A stretch of 64,000 nucleotides of DNA from Sphingobacteriales bacterium 50-39 (GTDB taxonomy: Bacteria; Bacteroidota; Bacteroidia; Chitinophagales; Chitinophagaceae): assembly GCA_001898505.1 (NCBI GenBank), contig MKTZ01000012.1:241570-305569 (forward strand), given 5' to 3'. The notes under the pieces were generated by a model, which was not told the DNA's origin, ran no database searches, and saw nothing but the letters and a program-made list of their open reading frames with translations. The position numbers and the translations under genes are program-made. This document shows positions 18,701-24,734 of the stretch, piece after piece. How positions within the stretch are numbered: position 1 is the first letter of the stretch; each line of letters opens with the position of its first letter.

Positions 18701-18857
18701 AAGTGCTGGTGCCGCCGCGGCTTCCTTTGATCTGAACACTGGCGCCGGGAACGGGGTTTCCTTTTTCGTCCAGTATTTTACCGCTGATTGTCCTGGTTTG
18801 AGCCAACAGTTGGCCGCACAGGAATAGTAAAGAGCATAAGAATGCAATTTTTCTCAT
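15714..18857 (-). CDS. SusC/RagA family TonB-linked outer membrane protein
   Basis: A 1047-residue TonB-dependent transporter. A signal peptide is followed by a carboxypeptidase-like regulatory domain (RTISGKILDEKGNPVPGASVQIKG, residues about 21-100), a TonB box region (DEVVVTAYGTTKKKAFTG), a plug with IRGIGSVNAGADPFIVLDG, and a large beta barrel ending in an aromatic C-terminus (FSAGLSVNF). It takes its substrate through the outer membrane with the SusD-like partner using TonB energy. It is the first gene of a three-gene operon; no ECF sigma / anti-sigma pair is adjacent. Confidence 0.97.
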   Translation of the reverse strand: MRKIAFLCSLLFLCGQLLAQTRTISGKILDEKGNPVPGASVQIKGSRGGTSTSTDGTFSISLPASAKRLVISSVNFVTQEIDITENMTVTLKAGAGSLDEVVVTAYGTTKKKAFTGTASVVNNDQFKDLQVSSITNVLQGNASGVLVVNSTGQPGENPDIRIRGIGSVNAGADPFIVLDGAPFGGSLSNINPNDIESITVLKDASSTALYGSRAANGILQITTKSGKGTPKVSISGVRGYSKRAVNDYKYVNNAQLYGLTWEALRNQANITPGLAASIGAASSEDYASQSVAGVLVYNPFGVAQPIGPDGKLVSGAKNLWSEDWGKDLIRTGQRTDINGSVSGGSDKTRYFISGGYLDDQGLPIQSDFKRYSARFKVDTKVNDWLNVGINASGSYSTQNYPIQGGAAYSNVTGWVRTVSGIYPEFVRDPGTGALILDAAGKKQFDYGNNGPLHRPILTPGNPAGTTAQNPTTYDRYVTSANAYGEAQIISGLKFRTQYAVDLFQNQYNSYYNPFVGDGAAYGGRSEKTRTNSVTQTFTNMFTYDNTFADIHHINVVAGMEAFRFHQGVVDAESRGFTFPGTTELAYGSTPYTANSYSYDNRMVSYFGRVNYDLGEKYHLSASLRRDGSSRFSDSARWGDNWSIGGAWSINKEDFMSGITLINDLKLRASYGTTGNQAFLDNNGNVVYFPYLATYSAGANIAGYAGSLIANPANGRLTWEHQKTLDLGVDFAILKNRLSGSFTWFSRKSDKLLFNRPLPPSSGLDGVNDNIGTVTNKGIEIDLTSVNVKTRDFEWSTSVNFSKITNKITQLPQKSITGANYSNLIVGQPLNNFYIREYAGVDLTDGAPMWWMDQTDATTGKTTRVVTKQWSAATRYYKGTSLPDWIAGVTNTAKYKGFDLTVLLYINFRGKIYDANYASLMYSAVGNTPGSNWSVDVLNRWQSPSNPGDGKTPRLTTTTDDQANSASTRFLFDDTYMRIRNITLGYTFPKSIFGTAKINSARVYVDLQNPFTFYKYKGLDPEEGGLVGVTNNGSVVYKTFSAGLSVNF

Positions 18858-19250
18858 AAGCTGTGACTTTTAATGTTAACCTAATAGAAGTGTGTTCAAA
18901 TATGTGACGAGTCAGACCTGCTGACGAAATCAGGGCCCAAAGGGGCCAGGAAGTTTACACGGCTGCTGGCTGTGTAAGGTTGCCTCTCAAACGAAATGGA
19001 ATACAACTTGTAATGGAATGAGGGGGACCGATCCGTCCAGGATGGTAGTAGTTTGTTGACATAGTGAAAAATTTTGCCGGCCAGCCAAGTGGGTTGGTCA
19101 GCGGGTTAAACAGTGGTTGTGTGACTAATCAGGCCTTGTAGTTAACTATGGAAAGGGCCTAAATATCGAATTTTACAAAAATAAAACAACATAGGACAAT
19201 AATTATAAAATTATTGACTCGCTTAGGTGGGTATTTTTAGTTGTTCTATG
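18858..19250. other. 393-bp intergenic region without a gene
   Basis: This is the upstream region of the SusC/SusD operon and the 3' flank of tRNA-Arg. I see no credible coding frame. It holds small inverted repeats: GGCCC / GGGCC at 18934-18947, TTACAC / GTGTAA at 18955-18977 and GTCAG / CTGAC at 18911-18925. They could form a structured leader of the SusC transcript. A TAnnTTTG-like box (19183-19176, minus strand) has no good partner box. Nothing stronger can be supported. Confidence 0.5.
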
Positions 19251-19322
19251 TGGTCCCGTCCAGAATCGAACTGGAATCCAGGGCTTCGGAGACCCTTATA
19301 CTATCCATTGTACTACAGGACC
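19251..19322 (-). tRNA. tRNA-Arg (anticodon CCG)
   Basis: The minus strand folds into a full cloverleaf: acceptor GGTCCTG / CGGGACC (one G-T pair), D arm GTAC / GTAT, anticodon stem AGGGT / GCCCT with loop CTCCGAA (anticodon CCG, reading CGG), T arm TCCAG-TTCGATT-CTGGA, and discriminator A. The 3' CCA is not encoded. It lies 29 bases from the MarC-type gene stop on the same strand. Confidence 0.95.
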
Positions 19323-19351
19323 GTGTACTTCCATTTTCCGTCAAATCTGCG

Positions 19352-19933
19352 CTATTTTAGCAGTTCCCGAAGGTTGCTGCTAAATATTTTAACGGCAATG
19401 GCCAGCAAAACTACGCCAAAAAATTTACGTATAGCAATCATACCGGCCTGTCCTAAAATTTTTTCAATGGAATCCAACGATTTAAGGACGATAAAGATGA
19501 TAATGAGGTTGATAAAAATGGCCAGCAGCACGGTCGAGGTCTCAAAATTGGCTTTTAAGGACATAATCGTTGTCAAAGTACCTGATCCGGCTATTAAAGG
19601 GAAGGCGATAGGTACAAGCACGGAGGCCTTGGCGTCGGGCTCGCTTTTGAAGAATTCTACCCCCAACACCATTTCCAGCCCCAGGATAAAGATGACGATC
19701 GACCCTCCCACGGCAAAGCTTCGCTGATCTACCCCCAGTATCTGCAGGAATTTTTCACCGGCATATAAGAAGGCGATCATTAAAAGCCCGGAGATCAGGG
19801 TGGCCTTGCCTTCGTGAAGGCCCCCCAGCTTTTGCTTGAGGGCATGTAGCAGCGGGATGCTGCCGATGATGTCTATCACGGCAAATAAAGTAAAGGTCAC
19901 GGTAAGAAGCTGGTTCCAGTCAAAATGCTGCAT
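19352..19933 (-). CDS. MarC-family integral membrane protein
   Basis: A 193-residue protein with about six hydrophobic helices and the MarC/UPF0056 pattern: FTLFAVIDIIGSIPLLHAL near the start, FAVGGSIVIFILGLEMVLG, the AFPLIAGSGTLTTIMSL loop, and a C-terminal helix ending NLRELLK. It is an inner-membrane protein; despite the name, the family has no proven role in antibiotic resistance. It is on the same strand as the downstream tRNA and lies 18 bp after cobC, possibly on the same transcript. Confidence 0.9.
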   Translation of the reverse strand: MQHFDWNQLLTVTFTLFAVIDIIGSIPLLHALKQKLGGLHEGKATLISGLLMIAFLYAGEKFLQILGVDQRSFAVGGSIVIFILGLEMVLGVEFFKSEPDAKASVLVPIAFPLIAGSGTLTTIMSLKANFETSTVLLAIFINLIIIFIVLKSLDSIEKILGQAGMIAIRKFFGVVLLAIAVKIFSSNLRELLK

Positions 19934-19951
19934 ACTATAAAATTACGCCGA

Positions 19952-20596
19952 TCAGTCTGCATTGCCGGAATAAAAGCTTTTTGGCTTGTGCTGTTCTTTT
20001 TCCAGGGGGGCCTGGTTGGATAACATTTCATACTGCAGGCCCTCGGGCGGACCATATACCCGGATGACACATCCATAATGGAGGGAGAATACCTTAAAGC
20101 TATCGATCAGCGCCGTCCCTGTTATATGAGACAGGATGCTTCGGATGACCCCGCCATGCGCCACGATGGCTATCGGCCCTTTCTGCCCCGCGGCGTCTTC
20201 TCTTATACGGGTAAAAGTCTTTGTCACGCGCTGGTGGAGGTCCAGATAGCTTTCCCCGCCGGGTATCCTGATGTTTACGAAGTCTTTCATCCAGGGTTCT
20301 ACTTCCTCTTTTGGCAGATCGTCCCAGCTTCGCATTTCCCACTGCCCACAGTGGATCTCCATCAATTCGTTATGAAGTCGGATCTGATGATCTTGCCCGG
20401 GAAATAAATGCTCCGCCAGGCGGGAACATCGTTGTAGCGGGCTGCTGTGCACCGATGAAAAGGGAGATGGCAGGTGCTGCCGGATAATGTCCGCCTCGTC
20501 CATAAAGCTTTCCGTGACATCCAGGTCCGTCTGTCCGTAACAGATGCCTTTGCCCACCGCGGGGGTCGTATGCCGTATCAAATAGATATCCTTCAT
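19952..20596 (-). CDS. cobC: alpha-ribazole phosphatase (histidine phosphatase family)
   Basis: A 214-residue histidine phosphatase with the LIRHT motif (Arg8, catalytic His9), Glu80 as likely proton donor and the second His147 in VAHGGV. Together with the cob neighbours this points to removal of phosphate from alpha-ribazole 5'-phosphate, the lower-ligand step of cobalamin assembly in the cytoplasm. The fold alone would not separate it from other phosphoglycerate-mutase-like enzymes; the assignment rests on context. A double-hairpin repeat lies between it and cobS. Confidence 0.85.
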   Translation of the reverse strand: MKDIYLIRHTTPAVGKGICYGQTDLDVTESFMDEADIIRQHLPSPFSSVHSSPLQRCSRLAEHLFPGQDHQIRLHNELMEIHCGQWEMRSWDDLPKEEVEPWMKDFVNIRIPGGESYLDLHQRVTKTFTRIREDAAGQKGPIAIVAHGGVIRSILSHITGTALIDSFKVFSLHYGCVIRVYGPPEGLQYEMLSNQAPLEKEQHKPKSFYSGNAD

Positions 20597-20616
20597 AACT
20601 ATTTACGATAATTTCT

Positions 20617-20647
20617 GGCCTTTGGCCAACGGACCGGAGGTCCGTTA
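20617..20647 (+). repeat. double-hairpin repeat, copy A (cobS-cobC junction)
   Basis: Two adjacent hairpins: GGCC-TTT-GGCC (20618-20628) and AACGGACC-GGA-GGTCCGTT (20629-20647). The second arm contains the TAA stop codon of cobS (20647-20645, minus strand). It has the same layout as the copies inside cobS and inside the DUF255 gene. Confidence 0.8.
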
Positions 20648-21493
20648 TGTATATCTCCAGACAATAACCCAGCCAAGATAGACCGTCAGCTCCGTCACCT
20701 GCTGAATAGCGCCCAGGCAATCCCCCGTATAGCCTCCGATCCATTTTTTAAAGTATCTCACCATTTCAAAAGTAACATAACCCACCGGAATGATCACCAG
20801 CCAGAAGGACCAGGGGAAAAAAGCAAGGGGCAGCGTTCCCAACAGGATTGCCAATATCAGCTCCCCTATCGACAGCCGGCGGCTGGTAACGGGCTTGGAC
20901 TTGCTATGTTCCGGGTCTGTTACATTCTCTGCCCATTGCATAGCGATGACGGGCATCAGTCTGCTGAGACTATGGGCTGCTATGACAGCCCCGATGAAAT
21001 AACGGTAATTATAAAATATGAGTCTTGACGGTCCATTCAGTTCCGGTGTAAAAGACGGGAGTTCGCGCAGCAAGAGGAATTTGCCGGCTAATATGATAAT
21101 TAATCCAATCACCCCGAAGGCGCCTACCCGGCTGTCCTTCATGATGAGCAATATCTTTTCTTTTGTCCAGCCGCCGCCAAATCCGTCGCAGACATCTGCA
21201 AAACCATCTTCATGGAAGGCGCCTGTCAGCAAGATCCCCGCGATGATGGATGCAAGGATGCCGATGTCCGACGATATGAAACGGGAAAATACCAGGAATA
21301 TCAGTGCGGAGAATCCCCCCACGATCCATCCAATCAGGGGGAAATATTTAGGCGCCTTATTTAAATATTCGGGATCATGACCAATGTTTTGGGGAACCCC
21401 AGAACGAACCACGGGTTCGTTGGCCGAAGGCCTCCCGACATTAATTCGGGTGAAATACATGATGGCTGTTAAAAATATCTTCCATTCTTTCAT
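20645..21493 (-). CDS. cobS: adenosylcobinamide-GDP ribazoletransferase (cobalamin synthase)
   Basis: An inner-membrane enzyme that joins adenosylcobinamide-GDP to alpha-ribazole (or its phosphate). The conserved acidic motif HEDGFADVCDGFGGG (residues 94-108) followed by MKDSRVGAFG is diagnostic, with several transmembrane helices after it. The N-terminal loop between FTRINV and KYFPLIG is about ten residues longer than expected for the family; residues 21-31 (RPSANEPVVRS) are encoded by a palindromic repeat element (copy B). The active-site motif lies outside the insert, so the protein may still work. It ends within repeat copy A. Confidence 0.93.
   Translation of the reverse strand: MKEWKIFLTAIMYFTRINVGRPSANEPVVRSGVPQNIGHDPEYLNKAPKYFPLIGWIVGGFSALIFLVFSRFISSDIGILASIIAGILLTGAFHEDGFADVCDGFGGGWTKEKILLIMKDSRVGAFGVIGLIIILAGKFLLLRELPSFTPELNGPSRLIFYNYRYFIGAVIAAHSLSRLMPVIAMQWAENVTDPEHSKSKPVTSRRLSIGELILAILLGTLPLAFFPWSFWLVIIPVGYVTFEMVRYFKKWIGGYTGDCLGAIQQVTELTVYLGWVIVWRYT
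21403..21432 (-). repeat. double-hairpin repeat, copy B, inside cobS
   Basis: In the sense strand of cobS, GGCC-TTC-GGCC (21432-21422) is followed by AACGAACC-CGT-GGTTCGTT (21421-21403). It is read in frame as part of RPSANEPVVRS. The arms are perfect complements. Confidence 0.85.
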
Positions 21494-21501
21494 AATGATG
21501 A

Positions 21502-21530
21502 GCCTTCGGCCGGTGGACCAAAGGTCCGCC
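21502..21530 (+). repeat. double-hairpin repeat, copy C (cobT-cobS gap)
   Basis: GCC-TTC-GGC (21502-21510), one base, then GGTGGACC-AAA-GGTCCGCC (21512-21530; one G-T pair). It fills most of the 44-bp gap between the cobT stop and the cobS start. Confidence 0.7.
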
Positions 21531-21537
21531 GGGCTGT

Positions 21538-22593
21538 TTATTCACTCTTGCTGACGCCTGCCGATTCGAAGGAGGCCATTTCCCGGAGGAATGCCAGCGC
21601 AGACTGCAGCACGGGATATGCCATGGCCGCACCCGTCCCTTCACCCAGCCGCATGCCCAGATCGAGCAGCGGCCGTGCATTCAAATAGCCCAGCATTCGC
21701 TGGTGCCCCTTTTCACCACTGGTATGTGAATATACACAATGATCTTTTACCTTTTCATCCTCTATTACCGCCAGCAGCAGGGCCGCGGTGGTGATAAATC
21801 CATCCACCAATATCACCATGTTCAGGGCGGCAGCCTGCAAACAGGCCCCGGCCATCATGGCAATCTCGAATCCTCCCACATGCTGCAGAATGGTAATAGC
21901 GTCCGGGGAGGCGGTTATAGCTGGGGCATGTTTTGCATAAACTTTTACAAGGGTCGCTATCTTGGTCTCCAACTGTGTGTCGCTGACACCTGTGCCTCTG
22001 CCACAACATTCTTCCACCGGAATGCCCGTGACAAAGCTCATGATGAGCGCGGCGGAGGAAGTATTGCCAATACCCATCTCACCGAGACCAATACAATTAC
22101 AACCTTCCCGGTGCAGATCTTTTATTATTTGACGGCCGGCATCCATGGCACGGATGGCCTCTTCACGGCTCATTGCGTCTGTCTCGAGGTAGTTGTGGGT
22201 GCCGTATGCGATCTTTTCGTGGATGAGGGAATCATCCGTTGCAAATTCGAAGTTGACACCTGCGTCGACCACTTTAAGGGCTATGCTGTGCTGTCTGCAG
22301 AGCACGTTGATGGCCGCGCCGCCATGAATAAAATTCAGGACCATCTGTGCCGTCACGGCCTGTGGATAAGGATTCACAAGACCCGTTGCTGCAATGCCAT
22401 GATCTCCCGCAAAGACAATAATATGCGGATGGGTCAGCCGCGGATGGGCTGTTCCCTGGATCATTCCTATCTGTAATGCCAGCTCTTCCAGCCTTCCCAG
22501 GGCGCCAATGGGTTTGGTCTTGCTATCGATGCGGCCTTGCAGGGTCTCGCGTAAAGATGTCCTTGAAGCGAAGGAGATGTTTGGGTCTGTCAT
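21538..22593 (-). CDS. cobT: nicotinate-nucleotide--dimethylbenzimidazole phosphoribosyltransferase
   Basis: A 351-residue cytoplasmic enzyme that transfers phosphoribose from nicotinate mononucleotide to the lower-ligand base, making alpha-ribazole phosphate. Family motifs are RLEELALQIGMIQGT, VFAGDHGIAATGLVNPYPQAVT, GAAINVLCRQ, GEMGIGNTSSAALIM, HVGGFEIAMMAGA and the C-terminal DLGMRLGEGTGAAMA containing the catalytic Glu region. The start overlaps the stop of the upstream ATP pyrophosphatase gene as ATGA, a sign of translational coupling. Confidence 0.96.
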   Translation of the reverse strand: MTDPNISFASRTSLRETLQGRIDSKTKPIGALGRLEELALQIGMIQGTAHPRLTHPHIIVFAGDHGIAATGLVNPYPQAVTAQMVLNFIHGGAAINVLCRQHSIALKVVDAGVNFEFATDDSLIHEKIAYGTHNYLETDAMSREEAIRAMDAGRQIIKDLHREGCNCIGLGEMGIGNTSSAALIMSFVTGIPVEECCGRGTGVSDTQLETKIATLVKVYAKHAPAITASPDAITILQHVGGFEIAMMAGACLQAAALNMVILVDGFITTAALLLAVIEDEKVKDHCVYSHTSGEKGHQRMLGYLNARPLLDLGMRLGEGTGAAMAYPVLQSALAFLREMASFESAGVSKSE

Positions 22594-23276
22594 ATTTTTT
22601 TTAATGTTAGATCGGTGAAATAGAAACCGGCGGGACCTTCCGGCCCCCTGTATTCTTTATAGGATATTTTTCCTTTTTCAAATTCGACGGGTTTGCTAAA
22701 GATAGGCCCATCGAAGACAAAAGAATGATATTCGCCATTTTCTCCACAAGGATCTGTTTCTGCGGGCAGATCATGTAAAAAACTTTCGTCGAGCAGTCTT
22801 CCGCAAAAGCTCTTATCCAGCCAACGGGTGTTTACACATACGACAATGGCCTTGAAGCCTTTTTTTATAAATTCCTGCATGAGTCTCTGAGAAGGTATCT
22901 TCCATAATGGAAAGATACAGACCATTTCTTTTAGTTTCTGTTCCCTGTATAGCTTCAAGTCTTCGAGGAAAATATCTCCAAAAATAGCATGCGTGTATCC
23001 GCTGTTCTTTAACGCAGCTACTTTCTCCTGCATGATCCGCTCATAGGCGCTCATATCCGGCTGATCCGGTAACTCCACGGTTTGCAGGGATATGCCGATA
23101 GATGCCGCCTGCGCTTCCAATAACTCCCTGCGTACGTCGTGCATGGATATCCTGTTGCGATGGGTGTTAATACTGGTGAGCAGGCTATCTACCTGGTATT
23201 CCTTTCCCTCCATCATCCGATGCAGGGAAAGGGCTGAATCCTTTCCGCCACTCCAGTTCATATACGCTTTTATCAT
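22590..23276 (-). CDS. ATP pyrophosphatase, diphthine-ammonia ligase-like (COG2102)
   Basis: An N-type ATP-PPase with the PP-loop SGGKDSAL right at the start (MIKAYMNWSGGKDS), and later GDIFLEDLKLYREQ, FPLWKIP and CGENGEYHSFVFDGP, all typical of the Dph6-like COG2102 family. Bacteria lack diphthamide, so the name of the archaeal/eukaryal enzyme cannot be its role here. It is coupled by ATGA overlaps to cobU before it and to cobT after it, so a job in cobalamin salvage, such as an amidation or a nucleotide-loop step, is a reasonable guess only. The start at 23276 is chosen because of the PP-loop position and the overlap. Confidence 0.85.
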   Translation of the reverse strand: MIKAYMNWSGGKDSALSLHRMMEGKEYQVDSLLTSINTHRNRISMHDVRRELLEAQAASIGISLQTVELPDQPDMSAYERIMQEKVAALKNSGYTHAIFGDIFLEDLKLYREQKLKEMVCIFPLWKIPSQRLMQEFIKKGFKAIVVCVNTRWLDKSFCGRLLDESFLHDLPAETDPCGENGEYHSFVFDGPIFSKPVEFEKGKISYKEYRGPEGPAGFYFTDLTLKKI

Positions 23277-23797
23277 ATTGTGCCCCCCTTGATCCTGACA
23301 GGGATGCCGCTGACCATTAGCAATACCTGGTCGGCCCTGGCTGCAATATATTGATTCATCCAACCCTGGAGGTCTGTAAACTTTCTGCCTATTTCTGTCT
23401 CTGCATGTACTCCCATGCCAATCTCATTGCTGACGATCAGTAGAATGGCTTCTTTCCGACACAATGCATCTATTTCTTTTTTGCATGCTTCCAGGCAGGC
23501 ATTCACATCGTATGTAAGATCGATAAAGAAATTTGTGAGCCATAGAGTGACACAGTCGATGACCACGATGCGCTGTCCTATGTCCAGGCGGCTGAGGTAT
23601 TTTTCTTCCTCCAGGCAGGTCCAGCGATGATCACGCTCCTGCCGGTGCCGCTGAATTCTTTGCCGAAATTCCTCATCGTCCCATTTACGGGATGTAGCCA
23701 CATATATGGGGTTGTCGCTCCATTGCAAGGCCAGCTCCTGTGCATGCCTGCTTTTGCCGCTGCGGGCTCCGCCTGTAATAAAGGTCAGCTTATGCAT
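23273..23797 (-). CDS. cobU: adenosylcobinamide kinase / adenosylcobinamide-phosphate guanylyltransferase
   Basis: A 174-residue P-loop enzyme that phosphorylates adenosylcobinamide and then attaches GMP. Walker A GGARSGKS (residues 9-16), YVATSRKWDDEEFRQRIQRHRQER with the His that carries GMP, VIDCVTLWLTNF, and VSNEIGMGVHAETEIGRKF are all family hallmarks. It overlaps the BtuF-like gene by 8 bp and the ATP pyrophosphatase gene by ATGA. Confidence 0.96.
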   Translation of the reverse strand: MHKLTFITGGARSGKSRHAQELALQWSDNPIYVATSRKWDDEEFRQRIQRHRQERDHRWTCLEEEKYLSRLDIGQRIVVIDCVTLWLTNFFIDLTYDVNACLEACKKEIDALCRKEAILLIVSNEIGMGVHAETEIGRKFTDLQGWMNQYIAARADQVLLMVSGIPVRIKGGTI

Positions 23798-24725
23798 GTT
23801 GTGGGAGTTTATCAGGTATCCAGCGGTATTTCGATCGTAGTCTGTCGGGTACGGTAAAGAGAGTAGGATGGAAAAGAGCTGCCAACAGTTCGATCCCGTC
23901 CGTCAATGTCCCGGGACTCGGTTGGGTAAAGAGATCATAATCCGCCAGGAATACGGCTTCGTCCTTTATGGCCTGCAGTCTGCTCCATTCCGGCCTGTTC
24001 TGAAGGAGATGCAGCTCCTCTGCTGCGCGGCTTGTCTGGAACCCGCAAGGTGCGATCACCAGCACTTCAGGATCATAGCGGACAATCTTCTCCCAGGGCG
24101 TGACGATGCTGTCCCCGCCCGGATTGGATAGCATATCGATGCCACCAGCGTATGCTACCTGGTACGGTATCCAATGCCCGCAGTTGTATATGGGATCTAT
24201 CCATTCCATCACCATCACTCTTTTGGGAGGGGCTTTGTGCCTACGTTGCTCATCGATGATGGTGTCAATTCTTTTTTGAAGATCGGACAAGTGCCTGTAG
24301 GCGGCTTCTTCCCGACCAAGCGCTGTAGCGATCGTAACAGCCGTCCGGAAGACATCCTGTAAGCTGTTCGGCGTGAGAGGGACCAGGACAGGTTGTTTTT
24401 CCAACCTGGCTATAGCAGCTGACGTGCAGACCGTATCGATCTGACATACATCACATACGTCCTGTGTGAAGATGACATCCGGCATGATAGACTGCAACAG
24501 CTCTTCCTCCACGTAATAAAGACTTTTGCCTTGGGCTTTACTGGCGGAAAAGATCCTGTCTATCTCCCCGCTGCTATAATTTTTTCCTTCCAGCACGCAG
24601 CGGACCAGGACCGGCTTGCCGGCGGATTCGGGCGGGCATTCGAACGTCACTCCATACAGCAGGTCCTGCAGACCCATGTCATAGATCATCTTTGTAGCAG
24701 CGGGGAGAAAGGAGCAGGCTTTCAT
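23790..24725 (-). CDS. BtuF-like substrate-binding-fold protein without signal peptide
   Basis: A 311-residue member of the cobalamin/iron substrate-binding family (MKACSFLPAATKMIYDMGLQDLLYGVTFECP at the start, then VPLTPNSLQDVFRTAVTIATALG and the C-terminal lobe). Unlike classical BtuF it has no signal peptide, and it carries a cysteine cluster CDVCQIDTVC at about residues 112-121. Relatives of this kind occur in cobalamin clusters and are probably cytoplasmic corrinoid-binding or handling proteins; that role is inferred. It lies 9 bp after btuB and overlaps cobU. Confidence 0.8.
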   Translation of the reverse strand: MKACSFLPAATKMIYDMGLQDLLYGVTFECPPESAGKPVLVRCVLEGKNYSSGEIDRIFSASKAQGKSLYYVEEELLQSIMPDVIFTQDVCDVCQIDTVCTSAAIARLEKQPVLVPLTPNSLQDVFRTAVTIATALGREEAAYRHLSDLQKRIDTIIDEQRRHKAPPKRVMVMEWIDPIYNCGHWIPYQVAYAGGIDMLSNPGGDSIVTPWEKIVRYDPEVLVIAPCGFQTSRAAEELHLLQNRPEWSRLQAIKDEAVFLADYDLFTQPSPGTLTDGIELLAALFHPTLFTVPDRLRSKYRWIPDKLPQHA

Positions 24726-24734
24726 GCAGGTAAA

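Noticed and set aside
18928..18950. GGCCCCTTTGGGCCC-like hairpin upstream of the SusC gene as a ninth repeat copy
   Set aside because: The second hairpin does not follow at the right place or with the family's stem pattern.
19227..19727. Plus-strand frame starting in the tRNA region
   Set aside because: It covers the tRNA-Arg gene and runs antisense to the MarC-type gene.
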